From: Stigmatella erecta
GTDB taxonomy: Bacteria; Myxococcota; Myxococcia; Myxococcales; Myxococcaceae
Assembly: GCF_900111745.1 (NCBI RefSeq)
Contig: NZ_FOIJ01000023.1
Span: 1-64,000 of the forward strand
Direction: 5' to 3'
Length of the DNA: 64,000 bases
Each line of letters begins with the position of its first letter. Position 1 is the stretch's first letter. A model generated the notes under the pieces. It saw nothing but the letters and a program-made list of their open reading frames with translations. It made no database searches and was not told the DNA's origin. Positions 16,159 to 23,999 of this stretch are shown here, piece by piece. The position numbers and the translations under genes were made by a program.

Positions 16159-16169
16159 AGGGGACGGCC

Positions 16170-16688
16170 ATGGTTGGGATTCTGACGGCGGGTGTGTTGG
16201 CGATGGCCGCGAGCGTGGCGAGCTGCGCGGGCGCGGTGAAGTGGAGGAAGCACCGCAGGCGTAAGCGGCGGCATGGCGGAGGCCGGTGCAAGGGGGGCTG
16301 CTTGGGCGGCTGTGTGAAGGGCCCCTTGGCGGGCGTGAACCCGGACGCACTGCGCGCCGAGGTGACGACCTTCGAGGGTGCCAGCGCGCAGCGGACGCGG
16401 GAGGTGCCTCGGGCGGCGGGTCTCGCGCCGGGCGTGCAGGTGGGCGGCGCCGCGCTGGAGGGCTTTAAGGCGGCGGTGCTGGAGCGCGCGCCGACGCAGC
16501 CCATCGCCGAGTTCGGCGCTGCCATCCTGCCGCTGGTGCTCCAGCCCCAGGACGCGGCGCGCGAGGCCGAGCCGGAAGCGAAGCCGCTGCCCTTCGGCCC
16601 CGCCGTGGTGCGGCTGGGCGGGCAGACGGGGACGAAGGAGGCGCAACTGCCCATCCTCCGCGCCCCCGTGAGGTTCGAAGAGGTGTAG
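16170..16688 (+). CDS. Membrane-anchored basic protein
   Basis: 172 residues, ATG 16170. An N-terminal hydrophobic segment (ILTAGVLAMAASVASCAGAV) is followed by a strongly basic patch (KWRKHRRRKRRHGGGRCKGG) and a Cys/Gly motif (CKGGCLGGC), then a soluble domain. The basic patch could contact the encapsidated DNA from the membrane. It is part of the membrane-protein run after the capsid gene. The function is inferred only from layout. Confidence 0.5.
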   Translation: MVGILTAGVLAMAASVASCAGAVKWRKHRRRKRRHGGGRCKGGCLGGCVKGPLAGVNPDALRAEVTTFEGASAQRTREVPRAAGLAPGVQVGGAALEGFKAAVLERAPTQPIAEFGAAILPLVLQPQDAAREAEPEAKPLPFGPAVVRLGGQTGTKEAQLPILRAPVRFEEV

Positions 16689-16722
16689 CGGCGCCACGGT
16701 GGCGCGGAAAGCGAGGAAGGCG

Positions 16723-17004
16723 ATGACGGTCGGCGAAGGGGTGCTTTTGGTAGTGGGGGGCGCGGTGCTGGTGGGCGGCGGCCTCCTCCTCGTGAAGGAA
16801 CTGAACAGCGAGGACAGCGCGGAGGGCAACGCCGCGCAGCTCGCCCTCCTCCAGGCCCAGGCGGCGCTCGCGCAGGCGCAGCGCCAGCCGGCGCCCACGG
16901 CGCCCGCGCAGTCCGGCGGCGGTGCGGGCGCCGTCATCGGCGGAATCCTGGGCGGGCTGGGCGGGGGTGATGGCCTCGCCAAGCTGATTGGCGCGTTCGC
17001 CTAA
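16723..17004 (+). CDS. Small one-span membrane protein with Gly-rich tail
   Basis: 93 residues. The ATG at 16723 is preferred over GTG 16699 because GAGGAAGG precedes it. The span is GVLLVVGGAVLVGGGLLLV; an Ala/Gln-rich amphipathic helix follows (QLALLQAQAALAQAQRQ) and the tail is glycine-rich (GAVIGGILGGLGGGDG), perhaps a second membrane-active segment. It is probably a minor membrane component of the virion. Confidence 0.5.
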   Translation: MTVGEGVLLVVGGAVLVGGGLLLVKELNSEDSAEGNAAQLALLQAQAALAQAQRQPAPTAPAQSGGGAGAVIGGILGGLGGGDGLAKLIGAFA

Positions 17005-17073
17005 CGGCGGGCGGAAGCGGCGGCGGCAGTCGGACATGGGCGCGGGAGCGCCCGGCAGGAAAGGGAGAAGCTC

Positions 17074-18021
17074 ATGGTGGACGGTGGCGGTGACGTGGCG
17101 GTGGTCGGCGAGAGCGGGGAGGTTGTGTGGGAAAACCTGTCCGCCGTGGGCTTCTCCCTGGAGCCGGTGGACGGCGGCCTGGCGCGGTACCCGGTGCATG
17201 TGTACCTGGACGGCAGCACACAGCCGGTGGTGGTGCGCAGCGCGGCCTGGCAGGGGGAGACGCACTTCACCCGGCTGCGGGTGGACGCGAAGCCGGGCCA
17301 CGGGAGCAAGGGGGACCAGTGGCGGCTGACGGTGCGGCCCACGGCCTTGGACGGGGAGCAGCCCCGCGCGCGGCAGGACTGCTACGGGCGCACCACGGTG
17401 GTGCCCGCTGGCGCCACCCTCCTCTTTGCCATGGACACGGCCCTCACGCTGGAGCCGTGGGGTGAAATGCGGCCGAGCCACGCCCACGGCGGCCTCGGCG
17501 ACTTCCACGTGACGCCCGAGGCGCCGCGCGCCTTCAAGCGGTGGCCCGTCCCCGAAGTGAACAACGAAGAAGAGGCGTACCGCGGCACCTACCAGAATCC
17601 CCCGCCCTTCCTCCCTTCCTGGGACGTGAGCCGCTACCGGCGCGTGCTCGCGGGCTTCGAGCTGTGGATGCCCTCGCCGATGGGGGACGCCGGGACACCA
17701 CCGCCCTGGCGCTGCAAGCCCATGGTGAGTTGGTGCGCCTCTCAGCGGTGGGCGCCCCTCGGCGAGTGGGGCATGGGCACCGTGGGGAACTTCGGCCGGG
17801 CGGAGGGTGCGGAGGAGGCCGTCATCCACTACCAGGGCCGCAACGGCTACGTGCTGACGGGCGCGGTGTCCGAGAGCGAAGGCGACTTCACGCGCACGCT
17901 CCCGGACAGCTTCCCCTTCATGCGCTTCTTCCTCCGCATCGAGAGCACGCACCAGGGCATGAACTCGGTGCTCCAGTACCAATCGGCGCTGCGCATGCGC
18001 TTCTACGCCTACGGGTGGTGA
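17074..18021 (+). CDS. Candidate spike or penton-type structural protein
   Basis: 315 residues, soluble, Trp- and aromatic-rich and predicted mainly beta (VHVYLDGSTQPVVVRSAAW; RLTVRPTALDG; RTTVVPAGATLLFAMDTAL; GRNGYVLTGAV). It has no signal peptide. It lies within the virion module, flanked by membrane proteins. A vertex, penton or second capsid protein is the best guess. I recognise no family and there are no enzymatic motifs. Confidence 0.45.
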   Translation: MVDGGGDVAVVGESGEVVWENLSAVGFSLEPVDGGLARYPVHVYLDGSTQPVVVRSAAWQGETHFTRLRVDAKPGHGSKGDQWRLTVRPTALDGEQPRARQDCYGRTTVVPAGATLLFAMDTALTLEPWGEMRPSHAHGGLGDFHVTPEAPRAFKRWPVPEVNNEEEAYRGTYQNPPPFLPSWDVSRYRRVLAGFELWMPSPMGDAGTPPPWRCKPMVSWCASQRWAPLGEWGMGTVGNFGRAEGAEEAVIHYQGRNGYVLTGAVSESEGDFTRTLPDSFPFMRFFLRIESTHQGMNSVLQYQSALRMRFYAYGW

Positions 18022-18030
18022 GGGCGAGCC

Positions 18031-18570
18031 ATGGCGGGGGCGACGGCGGCGGAAGTGGCGGCGATGGACAAGCGCGATGCGGAAATCCGCGCCGCGCTGG
18101 CGGCGGCGGACGAGGCCGTGGGCGTGTGGGCGCTGCTGCCGAGCTTCATGCGCACGGGCGCGCAGGACGCGGCCCTTGCGAACCTGGAGACGGCACGCCA
18201 GCGCTACCTGACGTGGGCGGGCACCTGGCGGCAGTGGGCGCTGAAGGGTGAGGAGCCGGACGGGTACCCGTACACGGAGAGCTTCTACCTGGAGGCCGGG
18301 GCGCTGATTGCGCGCGAGGTGGGCGGCCACGTGTCCGCCTACGAGAGCGGCGGCATGGGCCATGTGGTGGAGCAGACGGCGGAGGCCACGGCGGGGACGG
18401 TGGCGGACGCGGGCAAGGCGGTGGTGGGCGCGGTGGCGGAGCCGTGGAGCCTGCGCACGAAGCTGGCGGTGGGCGGTGCAGTGGGGTTGGTGGGGGTGGG
18501 GTTCGTAGCGTGGCTGGTCCGCCCCTACCTCGCGGTGGCGGAGAAGCTGACGGGACGGGAGGGCTGGTAA
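18031..18570 (+). CDS. Helical protein with C-terminal membrane span
   Basis: 179 residues. The first 100 are helical and charged (EVAAMDKRDAEIRAALAAAD; QRYLTWAGTWRQWALKGEE). A weak amphipathic region (TAEATAGTVADAGKAVVGAV) precedes a transmembrane helix, LAVGGAVGLVGVGFVAWLV. The stop TAA overlaps the endolysin ATG. It could be a virion membrane protein or a lysis accessory protein. Confidence 0.5.
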   Translation: MAGATAAEVAAMDKRDAEIRAALAAADEAVGVWALLPSFMRTGAQDAALANLETARQRYLTWAGTWRQWALKGEEPDGYPYTESFYLEAGALIAREVGGHVSAYESGGMGHVVEQTAEATAGTVADAGKAVVGAVAEPWSLRTKLAVGGAVGLVGVGFVAWLVRPYLAVAEKLTGREGW

Positions 18571-19202
18571 TGGCGGACAAGGCGAAGGTGCTGAAGACGG
18601 TGGTGGCGGTGGCGAGCCTGGGCCTTGTTCCCGCTCACCACTTCCTGCGCGATGGGAAGAACCCCCTCACGCTGGAGGCGCTGCGCGCGGCGTACCCGCG
18701 CCTCTCGGCGGCGGATGCGGCGCGCTACTTGCGGCCCCTCAACCAGGCGCTGCGCGAGGGCGCGCTGCTCACGCCCCGCCGCGCGGCGGCCTTCCTCGCG
18801 CAGCTCGGCCACGAGAGCGGCGAACTGCGCTACTGGGAGGAACTGGCGAGCGGCGCCGACTACGAGAACCGCAAGGACCTGGGCAACACGCAACCCGGGG
18901 ACGGCGTGCGCTTCAAGGGGCGCGGCCCCATTCAGCTCACCGGCCGCGCCAACTACCGCGCGGCGGGCGCGGCGTTGGGGCTGCCGCTGGAGGAGCAGCC
19001 CGAGCTGGTGGCGACGGTGGACGTGGGCTTCCGCGTGGCCGTGTGGTTCTGGAACAGCCGCAAGCTCAGCGCGCTTGCGGACCTGGGCACGCTGGAGGCG
19101 TTCCGCACCATCACCCTGCGCATCAACGGCGGGCAGAACGGCGCGGCGGACCGAGAGGCGAAGTGGGCCACCGCCAAGGCGGTGTTGGGAGACGGCACGT
19201 GA
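18570..19202 (+). CDS. Endolysin, GH19 (chitinase-like) muramidase
   Basis: 210 residues, ATG 18570 in a TAATG overlap. LTPRRAAAFLAQLGHESGEL with its Glu, YENRKDLGNTQPGDGVRFKG and RGPIQLTGRANYR are the hallmark segments of phage GH19 endolysins; the catalytic acid is the Glu of GHESG. It would cleave peptidoglycan at the end of infection or serve as a virion entry muramidase. An N-terminal hydrophobic stretch (VVAVASLGLVPAHHFL) may act as a signal-anchor. The next gene is a holin-like protein. Confidence 0.85.
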   Translation: MADKAKVLKTVVAVASLGLVPAHHFLRDGKNPLTLEALRAAYPRLSAADAARYLRPLNQALREGALLTPRRAAAFLAQLGHESGELRYWEELASGADYENRKDLGNTQPGDGVRFKGRGPIQLTGRANYRAAGAALGLPLEEQPELVATVDVGFRVAVWFWNSRKLSALADLGTLEAFRTITLRINGGQNGAADREAKWATAKAVLGDGT

Positions 19203-19558
19203 ACGGACTGGCTGCGGTGGACTGGGTGCAGGTGGGCGAGATGGTGGGGCTGCTGCTGGCGGTGTTCGGCGGCACGGCGGTGGGTGTCTCTCGCGTGGTG
19301 CAGGCGAAGCTGGCGGAGGCGCTCAAGCCGGTTGTGGTGGGCGTGGTGCAGGAGGTACTGCCGCCGCTGGTGGCCAAGGAAGTGGAGCTGAACCGCGAGG
19401 CGGAGGGCGCCGCGTGCCGCGCGGAGCTGGACGCGATGGGCGGCGCGCTGGATGACATGCGCCAGCGCCTGGCGCGCCTGGAGGGCGCGAGCGAGGCCCT
19501 CGCCACGGTGATGGGCGCGAGCGGTGCGCCCGGCAGCGGCGGCGCCCAGGCGGCCTGA
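19199..19558 (+). CDS. Holin-like one-span protein
   Basis: 119 residues from GTG 19199, which overlaps the endolysin stop. MVGLLLAVFGGTAVGVSRVV is a single membrane helix near the N-terminus, then a charged coiled coil (ELDAMGGALDDMRQRLARLEG). Position right after the endolysin and this topology suggest a holin or a spanin-like protein. The long coiled coil is unusual for a holin, so a spanin-type or structural role remains possible. Confidence 0.5.
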   Translation: MNGLAAVDWVQVGEMVGLLLAVFGGTAVGVSRVVQAKLAEALKPVVVGVVQEVLPPLVAKEVELNREAEGAACRAELDAMGGALDDMRQRLARLEGASEALATVMGASGAPGSGGAQAA

Positions 19559-19680
19559 AGCGCCGCCATTCCCTGACACGAGAAACGAGCGCGGGCGTTC
19601 TTCCCCGCGCACCGCGCGTGAGCCGCCACGGGGCCCGGCTGCGCGCGTGAGGAGGCAGGCCCCCCTCGATGGGACGGACC

Positions 19681-20205
19681 ATGACGACGCGGAAGAAGGG
19701 GTTGGGCGCGGTGCTGATGGCGGTGGCGGGCGTGGTGTGCGGCCTGGCCGTGGTGGTGCGCGACAACACGATGGGAGGCGCCGTGCATGACGGCGCGGAG
19801 AAGGTGTGCGAGCTGTGCGAGGCCAACGGCATTCTGCCGCCGGACGCCGGGGTGGCGAAGCCCACCCCGCCCGCGCCGCCGGACGCGGAGCCGCCCACGC
19901 AGGAGCCCAGCGAGCCGCCCGCGCCGGGCGGCGCCGAGCCGGCCGCCATGCGCGGCGAGGTGCGCCTGGGCGTGACGCGCGCGGGGACGGGGTGGAAGCC
20001 GGTGCTGCTGCCGGGCATGAGCGCGGCGCCGCGCGCGAGCGCCACGGTGGAAGAGTTGCCCGAGGAGCCGCCCGCGAGCTCGCAGCCGGGCCCCGTGCTG
20101 GCCGCGCCGCCGCGAGCTGGAGGGCCGCACGGCCCGGGAGCCCACGCGCCGTCCGCCAGAGGCACGGCGGGCGGCGCCGCCAGCGCCACCGGCACGCGCC
20201 GGTAG
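19681..20205 (+). CDS. Membrane-anchored Pro-rich protein
   Basis: 174 residues from ATG 19681 (ATG 19669 is an in-frame alternative). A basic start, TTRKKG, precedes the span AVLMAVAGVVCGLAVVVRD. A C-x2-C (CELCEANGI) follows and then a long Pro/Ala/Glu-rich arm. The layout is like a membrane-anchored flexible spacer. No family is recognised. Confidence 0.45.
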   Translation: MTTRKKGLGAVLMAVAGVVCGLAVVVRDNTMGGAVHDGAEKVCELCEANGILPPDAGVAKPTPPAPPDAEPPTQEPSEPPAPGGAEPAAMRGEVRLGVTRAGTGWKPVLLPGMSAAPRASATVEELPEEPPASSQPGPVLAAPPRAGGPHGPGAHAPSARGTAGGAASATGTRR

Positions 20206-20329
20206 CCACCCAAGCCCCGCGCCGCCGCGCACGGGGCCCACGCCTCACCAGGCGCCGCACGCGGCGCAAGCGAAAGCGGAAACGAGAACCCCAACCCGGC
20301 GCCCACGCGGCGCCAGAAAGCACGCCCCC

Positions 20330-20698
20330 ATGAGCACCGAGAGCACCCCCGAGATACCGGCCGCCGAGGCCCCCGCCGCACTGGCCAGCAACCCCGCCGA
20401 GGACCTGGCCCGCGCCAGCCGGGAGGCCGCCGGTCTCGTGGCCGAGCTGCGCGAGGTGGCGGCCCTCGGTGAGGCGGCTGCGGGTGCCCTGGCCCAGGCG
20501 GCCGAGGACGCCAGCGCCGCGCGGCCGGGCCTCCGGGAGAACCTCCTGAACGGCGCGGCCTGGGCGCTCGGGTGCGCGGTGGCGGGCTGGGCGGTGAACC
20601 GGCTGCTGCAGGCGGTAGTGGCCGCGCCCCCGGCGGTGGGCTTCCGCTCGCGCGCCGAGGTGGAGCCCGAGGACGCCCAGGTGGATCCCGCCCAGTAG
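20330..20698 (+). CDS. Small protein with C-terminal membrane span
   Basis: 122 residues. An Ala/Glu-rich helical N-terminus (DLARASREAAGLVAELREVA) leads to WALGCAVAGWAVNRLLQAVV, a probable membrane helix, and an acidic tail. It is the last plus-strand gene before a strong bidirectional terminator, so it closes the virion operon. Confidence 0.5.
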   Translation: MSTESTPEIPAAEAPAALASNPAEDLARASREAAGLVAELREVAALGEAAAGALAQAAEDASAARPGLRENLLNGAAWALGCAVAGWAVNRLLQAVVAAPPAVGFRSRAEVEPEDAQVDPAQ

Positions 20699-20722
20699 CG
20701 CGGCGCGCCACCTGGGCGAGGA

Positions 20723-20765
20723 GCAAGAGGGGCCGTCCGGCGCGGAGCTGGGCGGCCCCTCTTGC
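20723..20765. terminator. Bidirectional terminator at the end of the virion operon
   Basis: GCAAGAGGGGCCG (20723-20735) and CGGCCCCTCTTGC (20753-20765) form a perfect 13-bp stem with a 17-nt loop. It is placed between the last plus-strand virion gene and the end of the minus-strand lipoprotein gene. Confidence 0.7.
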
Positions 20766-20781
20766 GTGTGGGCTGCTCGCC

Positions 20782-21162
20782 CTACGGCTGGCAGACGATG
20801 CTGCCGGACTGAACCGCGCAGCCCTTGCAGGCCGCCGCGCGCCACGAGCCTTCCGAACAACGCAGGAGCTGGTTGGCGTTGGAGGCGTCGCACTGGCCCA
20901 GGTTCTCCTGGACTGACCGGCACCGGTCGCCCGGCCGGGCGTTGGTCAGGTCGCAGGCAAGCTTCTCATCGTCGCCGATGCAGCCGGCCGCGCCCCGGCA
21001 GTTGAAGAGGCGCAGCGTGCCGCCCTCGCAGAGCAGCGCGGTTGATGAACTCGTGCAGGCTCCCGTGTTCCCCTCGCAGTCGTCACCGGCCTCCGGTTCG
21101 GTGTCGCCGCAGGCGGCGAGGCAGAGGGTGAGAACGGCGAGGGCCAGGGTCTTGTGCAGCAC
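20782..21162 (-). CDS. Cys-rich lipoprotein encoded by the provirus
   Basis: 126 residues from GTG 21162, chosen because GGAGG lies 7 nt upstream. The N-terminus HKTLALAVLTLCLAACGD is a lipoprotein signal with lipobox LAAC. The mature part has many Cys (at least ten), with two similar units, ALLCEGGTLRLFNCRGAAGC and LLRCSEGSWRAAACKGC. It should sit on the outer or inner membrane. A minus-strand lipoprotein transcribed alone in a provirus is typical of lysogenic-conversion or superinfection-exclusion genes, but there is no direct evidence. Confidence 0.7.
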   Translation of the reverse strand: MLHKTLALAVLTLCLAACGDTEPEAGDDCEGNTGACTSSSTALLCEGGTLRLFNCRGAAGCIGDDEKLACDLTNARPGDRCRSVQENLGQCDASNANQLLRCSEGSWRAAACKGCAVQSGSIVCQP

Positions 21163-21482
21163 GGTGAAACCTCCAGGTGGACCGCGAGGTGCGGCGGCGG
21201 CGTTCTGCCCGCCCTCCCCGTCCAGCGCTGTACCCCTTATGGGGGATGGACGCGCCGCCGTGCCGCATGGCAGCCGCCCGCCCGGCAACCCCGCGAAACG
21301 CCATGGGAAATGGGTGCCGCGCGCACGAAAATTTCGCCGCACGCTCCGTCCACGAGCCGCCGCAGGGTGCGTGAAACTTTCACCGTCCGCGCGCGCTGTT
21401 TGGCCGTGAAAGGTTCACCCCGTGCCCCGCCTGTCGCGCGCCGCGCCTCCAGTGGTACACCGCGCCCCGAGGAGAGACGCGC
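21163..21482. promoter_or_regulatory. Divergent control region with three palindromic operators
   Basis: 320 nt between the lipoprotein (minus) and the pseudokinase-like gene (plus). It holds GTGAAACTTTCAC at 21371-21383 and GTGAAAGGTTCAC at 21406-21418, two matched 13-bp dyads 35 bp centre to centre, and a related dyad CGAAAATTTCG at 21326-21336. A half-site GTGAAA occurs at the lipoprotein start. Repeated dyads in a divergent gap are the signature of repressor-controlled lysogenic genes. Confidence 0.6.
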
Positions 21483-22295
21483 ATGGGCCGGGACGGCAGC
21501 AAGGCGGAGTGGGACAAGAACCGGCTGGGGCCGTTCACCGTCCTGCGGCGGCACGCGGGCAGCACGGCGGGGGATGGGCGCCTCTACACGGCCACACGCA
21601 GTGAGAGCGCGCCGCCGGGGCTCGTGGTGGTGCCCGTGGCGTCCGGCCACTTCCTGCCGCGCGGCTCGTGGAGCCTGCGCGCCAGCGCGAGCACGAAGCC
21701 CGGCTTCCTCGCGCTCGAGCTGGAGCGCGCGCCGGACTGTCGGGCGCCGCTCAGTGAGGTGGCGGAGGGACTGGATGTACTGGCCAACGCGCTGGAGCGC
21801 CTGGAGCGCGACCCGGATGCCGCCGCGCACCTGCTGGGCGCGCCAATCTCCCGGCGGCGCCCCCCGCCTCGCGCGCGTCACCGGTACCCAACCGCGTGGG
21901 CGGTGGGCATGGCTGCGGCGCTCACGCTGTTGCTCTGGCCGCTCCGCGTGGAGCACGCGCCACGCCATGAGGGGATGCGAACGACACCGGATGGGCCAGT
22001 TGCAACAGGGCTTGGTGATGCGGCGGTCCAAGTTCCTGCGGTTGCGGTTGATGGCCGGATGGCCTGGAAGAGTGTCGCTCTTGATCTGCCGAAGAAGCCG
22101 TTTGAGGGGCAGTACCGGCCACCGTGCCGTGAGGGCGTTGAGGTGGAGTTGCGGACGAAGGACGGCACGAAAGCGTGCTGGATTGAGGTGCGCGTAGACG
22201 CGGGGAAGTGCCGCGAGAATGGATATGAGCACGGAGGGAAGTGCTACCTGCCAAGTATTCAGACTCAGCGCCGACCTGCCGCTGTTACGCCGTAG
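21483..22295 (+). CDS. Pseudokinase-like membrane protein sharing the tail of the disrupted host kinase
   Basis: 270 residues, ATG 21483. LGPFTVLRRHAGSTAGDGRLY resembles the first strand and glycine loop of Hanks kinases in a degenerate form; there is no VAIK lysine, HRD or DFG. A transmembrane helix (AWAVGMAAALTLLLWPL) follows at about residues 138-155. The C-terminal 60 residues match the tail of the kinase at 25866-26851: four Cys in the same order, CWIE versus CWVE, KC, GKCYLP versus GTCYVP, and a final RRP versus KRP. The protein could replace, sense or compete with the disrupted kinase. It is preceded by the palindromic operators and followed by a hairpin. Confidence 0.6.
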   Translation: MGRDGSKAEWDKNRLGPFTVLRRHAGSTAGDGRLYTATRSESAPPGLVVVPVASGHFLPRGSWSLRASASTKPGFLALELERAPDCRAPLSEVAEGLDVLANALERLERDPDAAAHLLGAPISRRRPPPRARHRYPTAWAVGMAAALTLLLWPLRVEHAPRHEGMRTTPDGPVATGLGDAAVQVPAVAVDGRMAWKSVALDLPKKPFEGQYRPPCREGVEVELRTKDGTKACWIEVRVDAGKCRENGYEHGGKCYLPSIQTQRRPAAVTP

Positions 22296-22296
22296 T

Positions 22297-22332
22297 CCCT
22301 AGCGCGCGTGCGTGCGCGTGCGCGAGCTAGGG
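22297..22332 (+). terminator. Hairpin after the pseudokinase-like gene
   Basis: CCCTAGC (22297-22303) pairs with GCTAGGG (22326-22332) and the pairing extends through CGCG after one mismatch. The loop is GC-rich alternating purine-pyrimidine. It starts one base after the stop codon, so it is probably the transcription stop of this gene. Confidence 0.5.
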
Positions 22333-22333
22333 C

Positions 22334-22710
22334 GGGTGCGCAAGACCGCGAGATTCCAGGGTGAGCCGGGCCGTGCTTGACAGCGTGGCCAGACCGGCCC
22401 CAGCCTGTCTGGACTGCGAGGGGACGGGTAACGCCGTCCCGCCCGGCCTAGGAATCGGACTCGCGCGCGCTTCGCTGCTCACTGCTCGCCGCAGTGGGGT
22501 TCCACCAGTGGGGCGTGCTGGCACGACCAGAACGGCCGTGCTACGACCGCGTGCACCGGGACGTACAGGGAGGGGATGCCTAGTCCCCTCTCCAAGGCGT
22601 GCCGGTAGGGCCACGTGTCGGGATGCCTAGTCCCGGCTCGCTGACCCTGGAGAGGCTCTGCTGGCCGGCGTGGAACCCGGTTGGTGGGGCCTCTCCTTTT
22701 TGGTGCCCTC
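22334..22710 (+). ncRNA. Candidate structured non-coding RNA region
   Basis: 377 nt without a convincing gene. It contains successive hairpins: CCAGAC/GTCTGG (22389-22412), GGGACGG/CCGTCCC (22421-22440) and GAGGGGA/TCCCCTC (22570-22590), two copies of the 15-mer GGGATGCCTAGTCCC (from 22574 and 22620) and a terminator with a T-run at 22649-22701. Serial short stems ending in an intrinsic terminator are typical of a small RNA. No named RNA family was recognised and no promoter is obvious. Confidence 0.35.
22649..22701 (+). terminator. Intrinsic terminator with T-run
   Basis: GGAGAGGC (22649-22656) pairs with GCCTCTCC (22689-22696), followed at once by TTTTT (22697-22701). It lies only about 10 nt before the GTG of the next gene, which would be odd as an operon terminator and supports a separate upstream transcript. 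Confidence 0.6.
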
Positions 22711-23352
22711 GTGGCAACGAAGAGTCCCAGCAACACCCCTCCCGCTCCCCAGCAGTCCTCCTCCTCCCCCGCCCCCGGCCTCTCCACGCTGGAGGACCTG
22801 CGCGCCACGGCGCTCAAGGCCCTGGCCGCGCTGATTGCCCGCTTCCTCGTGGCCTTCGGCGCGACGGCGACTCCCACCAAGGTGGCGCTGGCGCGCCACC
22901 AGTGCGAGCGCCTCTACAGGTGGGCCGCCGCGCACCAGGAGGTGGCCTTCCCGGCCGCGCGACTGAACCCGCGCCGCCTGGCAAACGCCTACCTCACGCA
23001 GCTCGCCAGCGGCGCGAACGGCCCCAGCTTGGAGCGCACCGCCGCCATCGCCGCCGCACTCTGCCGCCTCCAGGCGTTCGCTGACGCGGAGCGCGAAGGT
23101 GCCTTCACGGCCCGTCAGTCCGCGCAACGGGACGGTCCGTCCACGCCCGTGGACCCTGAGGCGCTGACGCGCCTCGCCACGGAGTACCTGGCAGCGCCCG
23201 CGGGCTACCTGGAGGGCTTGGGCGGCGAGCTGCCCGCCGCCGTCGTCTACCGGGTGGCCCAGGATCTGCGCCGCTTCGCGCGCGACCGCTGGCACGCCGC
23301 GAGCACTGCCCCTGCGGCGCCCACAGACACCACCGAGGGCGGTGCACGATGA
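22711..23352 (+). CDS. Hypothetical phage protein
   Basis: 213 residues from GTG 22711. A Ser/Pro-rich leader precedes an all-helical domain (LRATALKALAALIARFLVAFGATATP; RLANAYLTQLASG; ERTAAIAAALCRLQAFADAE). The segment TPTKVALARH recurs as APTKAALARV near the start of the next protein, hinting at a shared origin. It overlaps the next gene by ATGA. The family is unknown and the start is not certain. Confidence 0.45.
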   Translation: MATKSPSNTPPAPQQSSSSPAPGLSTLEDLRATALKALAALIARFLVAFGATATPTKVALARHQCERLYRWAAAHQEVAFPAARLNPRRLANAYLTQLASGANGPSLERTAAIAAALCRLQAFADAEREGAFTARQSAQRDGPSTPVDPEALTRLATEYLAAPAGYLEGLGGELPAAVVYRVAQDLRRFARDRWHAASTAPAAPTDTTEGGAR

Positions 23353-23999
23353 CCCGCCAACCCCACCCCAAGATGCTCAAGCGCCCGGCCGCGCTGAAGA
23401 CGGACGGGGCCGCTCCCACCAAAGCGGCGCTGGCGCGCGTTCTCGTGCTGGGCGGCGCCCGCGCCAACGCCGTGGCGTGGTTCACCGAGACGTGGCGCAC
23501 GCCGGCCGAGGCGTGGGCGGCCTGCCAACGCGGGGACTGGCTGCTCCGTGGCGCGTGCCGGGCGGCGGTGGACCGCGCGGCGCTCACCCTTGCGGCGTGT
23601 GCCTGCGCGCGCTTCGCGTGGGCTCACGTCGCACCGGCCGACACCGGCAGGGCTCTGCTCGACGCCGCCGAGGTGTGGGCGGAAGAGAGGACTCAGGCTG
23701 CGCGGCGGCGCCTGACCAAGGCGTGTCACGCCGCGCGGCACCTCTCGCGCGGGCCGCGATACGCGGCGCTGGGGGCGGCGCTCTACGCAGCCGAGACGGC
23801 CAGCGACCCGCGCGCGGCGCCGGAGGCCGCGCTGCTTACGGTGGTCTCCGTGTCCAGCGCCGCGTCCTTTGTCACGCCGGAAGCGTTCGAGGCAGTGCGC
23901 CAGGTGGCGCACGCCGCGTGCGCGGAGCTGGTGCGCAGGCACCTGCCATGGGCATCCATTGAGGCGGCGCTGGCAGCACCGAAGGGGCGCAAGTCATGA
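23349..23999 (+). CDS. Hypothetical helical phage protein
   Basis: 216 residues. WRTPAEAWAACQRGDWLL is a motif I associate with a family of alpha-helical proteins sometimes listed among putative immunity proteins (W-AC-RGDWLL), and the repeated Ala-rich helices after it agree. The molecular role is unknown. It is coupled by overlaps on both sides, within the right-arm operon that ends in the integrase. Confidence 0.45.
   Translation: MTRQPHPKMLKRPAALKTDGAAPTKAALARVLVLGGARANAVAWFTETWRTPAEAWAACQRGDWLLRGACRAAVDRAALTLAACACARFAWAHVAPADTGRALLDAAEVWAEERTQAARRRLTKACHAARHLSRGPRYAALGAALYAAETASDPRAAPEAALLTVVSVSSAASFVTPEAFEAVRQVAHAACAELVRRHLPWASIEAALAAPKGRKS

Noticed and set aside
22573-22634. CRISPR-like repeats GGGATGCCTAGTCCC
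   Set aside because: Only two copies with one spacer and no cas gene; more likely part of an RNA structure.
23349-23999. Firm assignment as an Imm5-type immunity protein
   Set aside because: Only one short motif (WAACQRGDWLL) supports it and no toxin partner is present.
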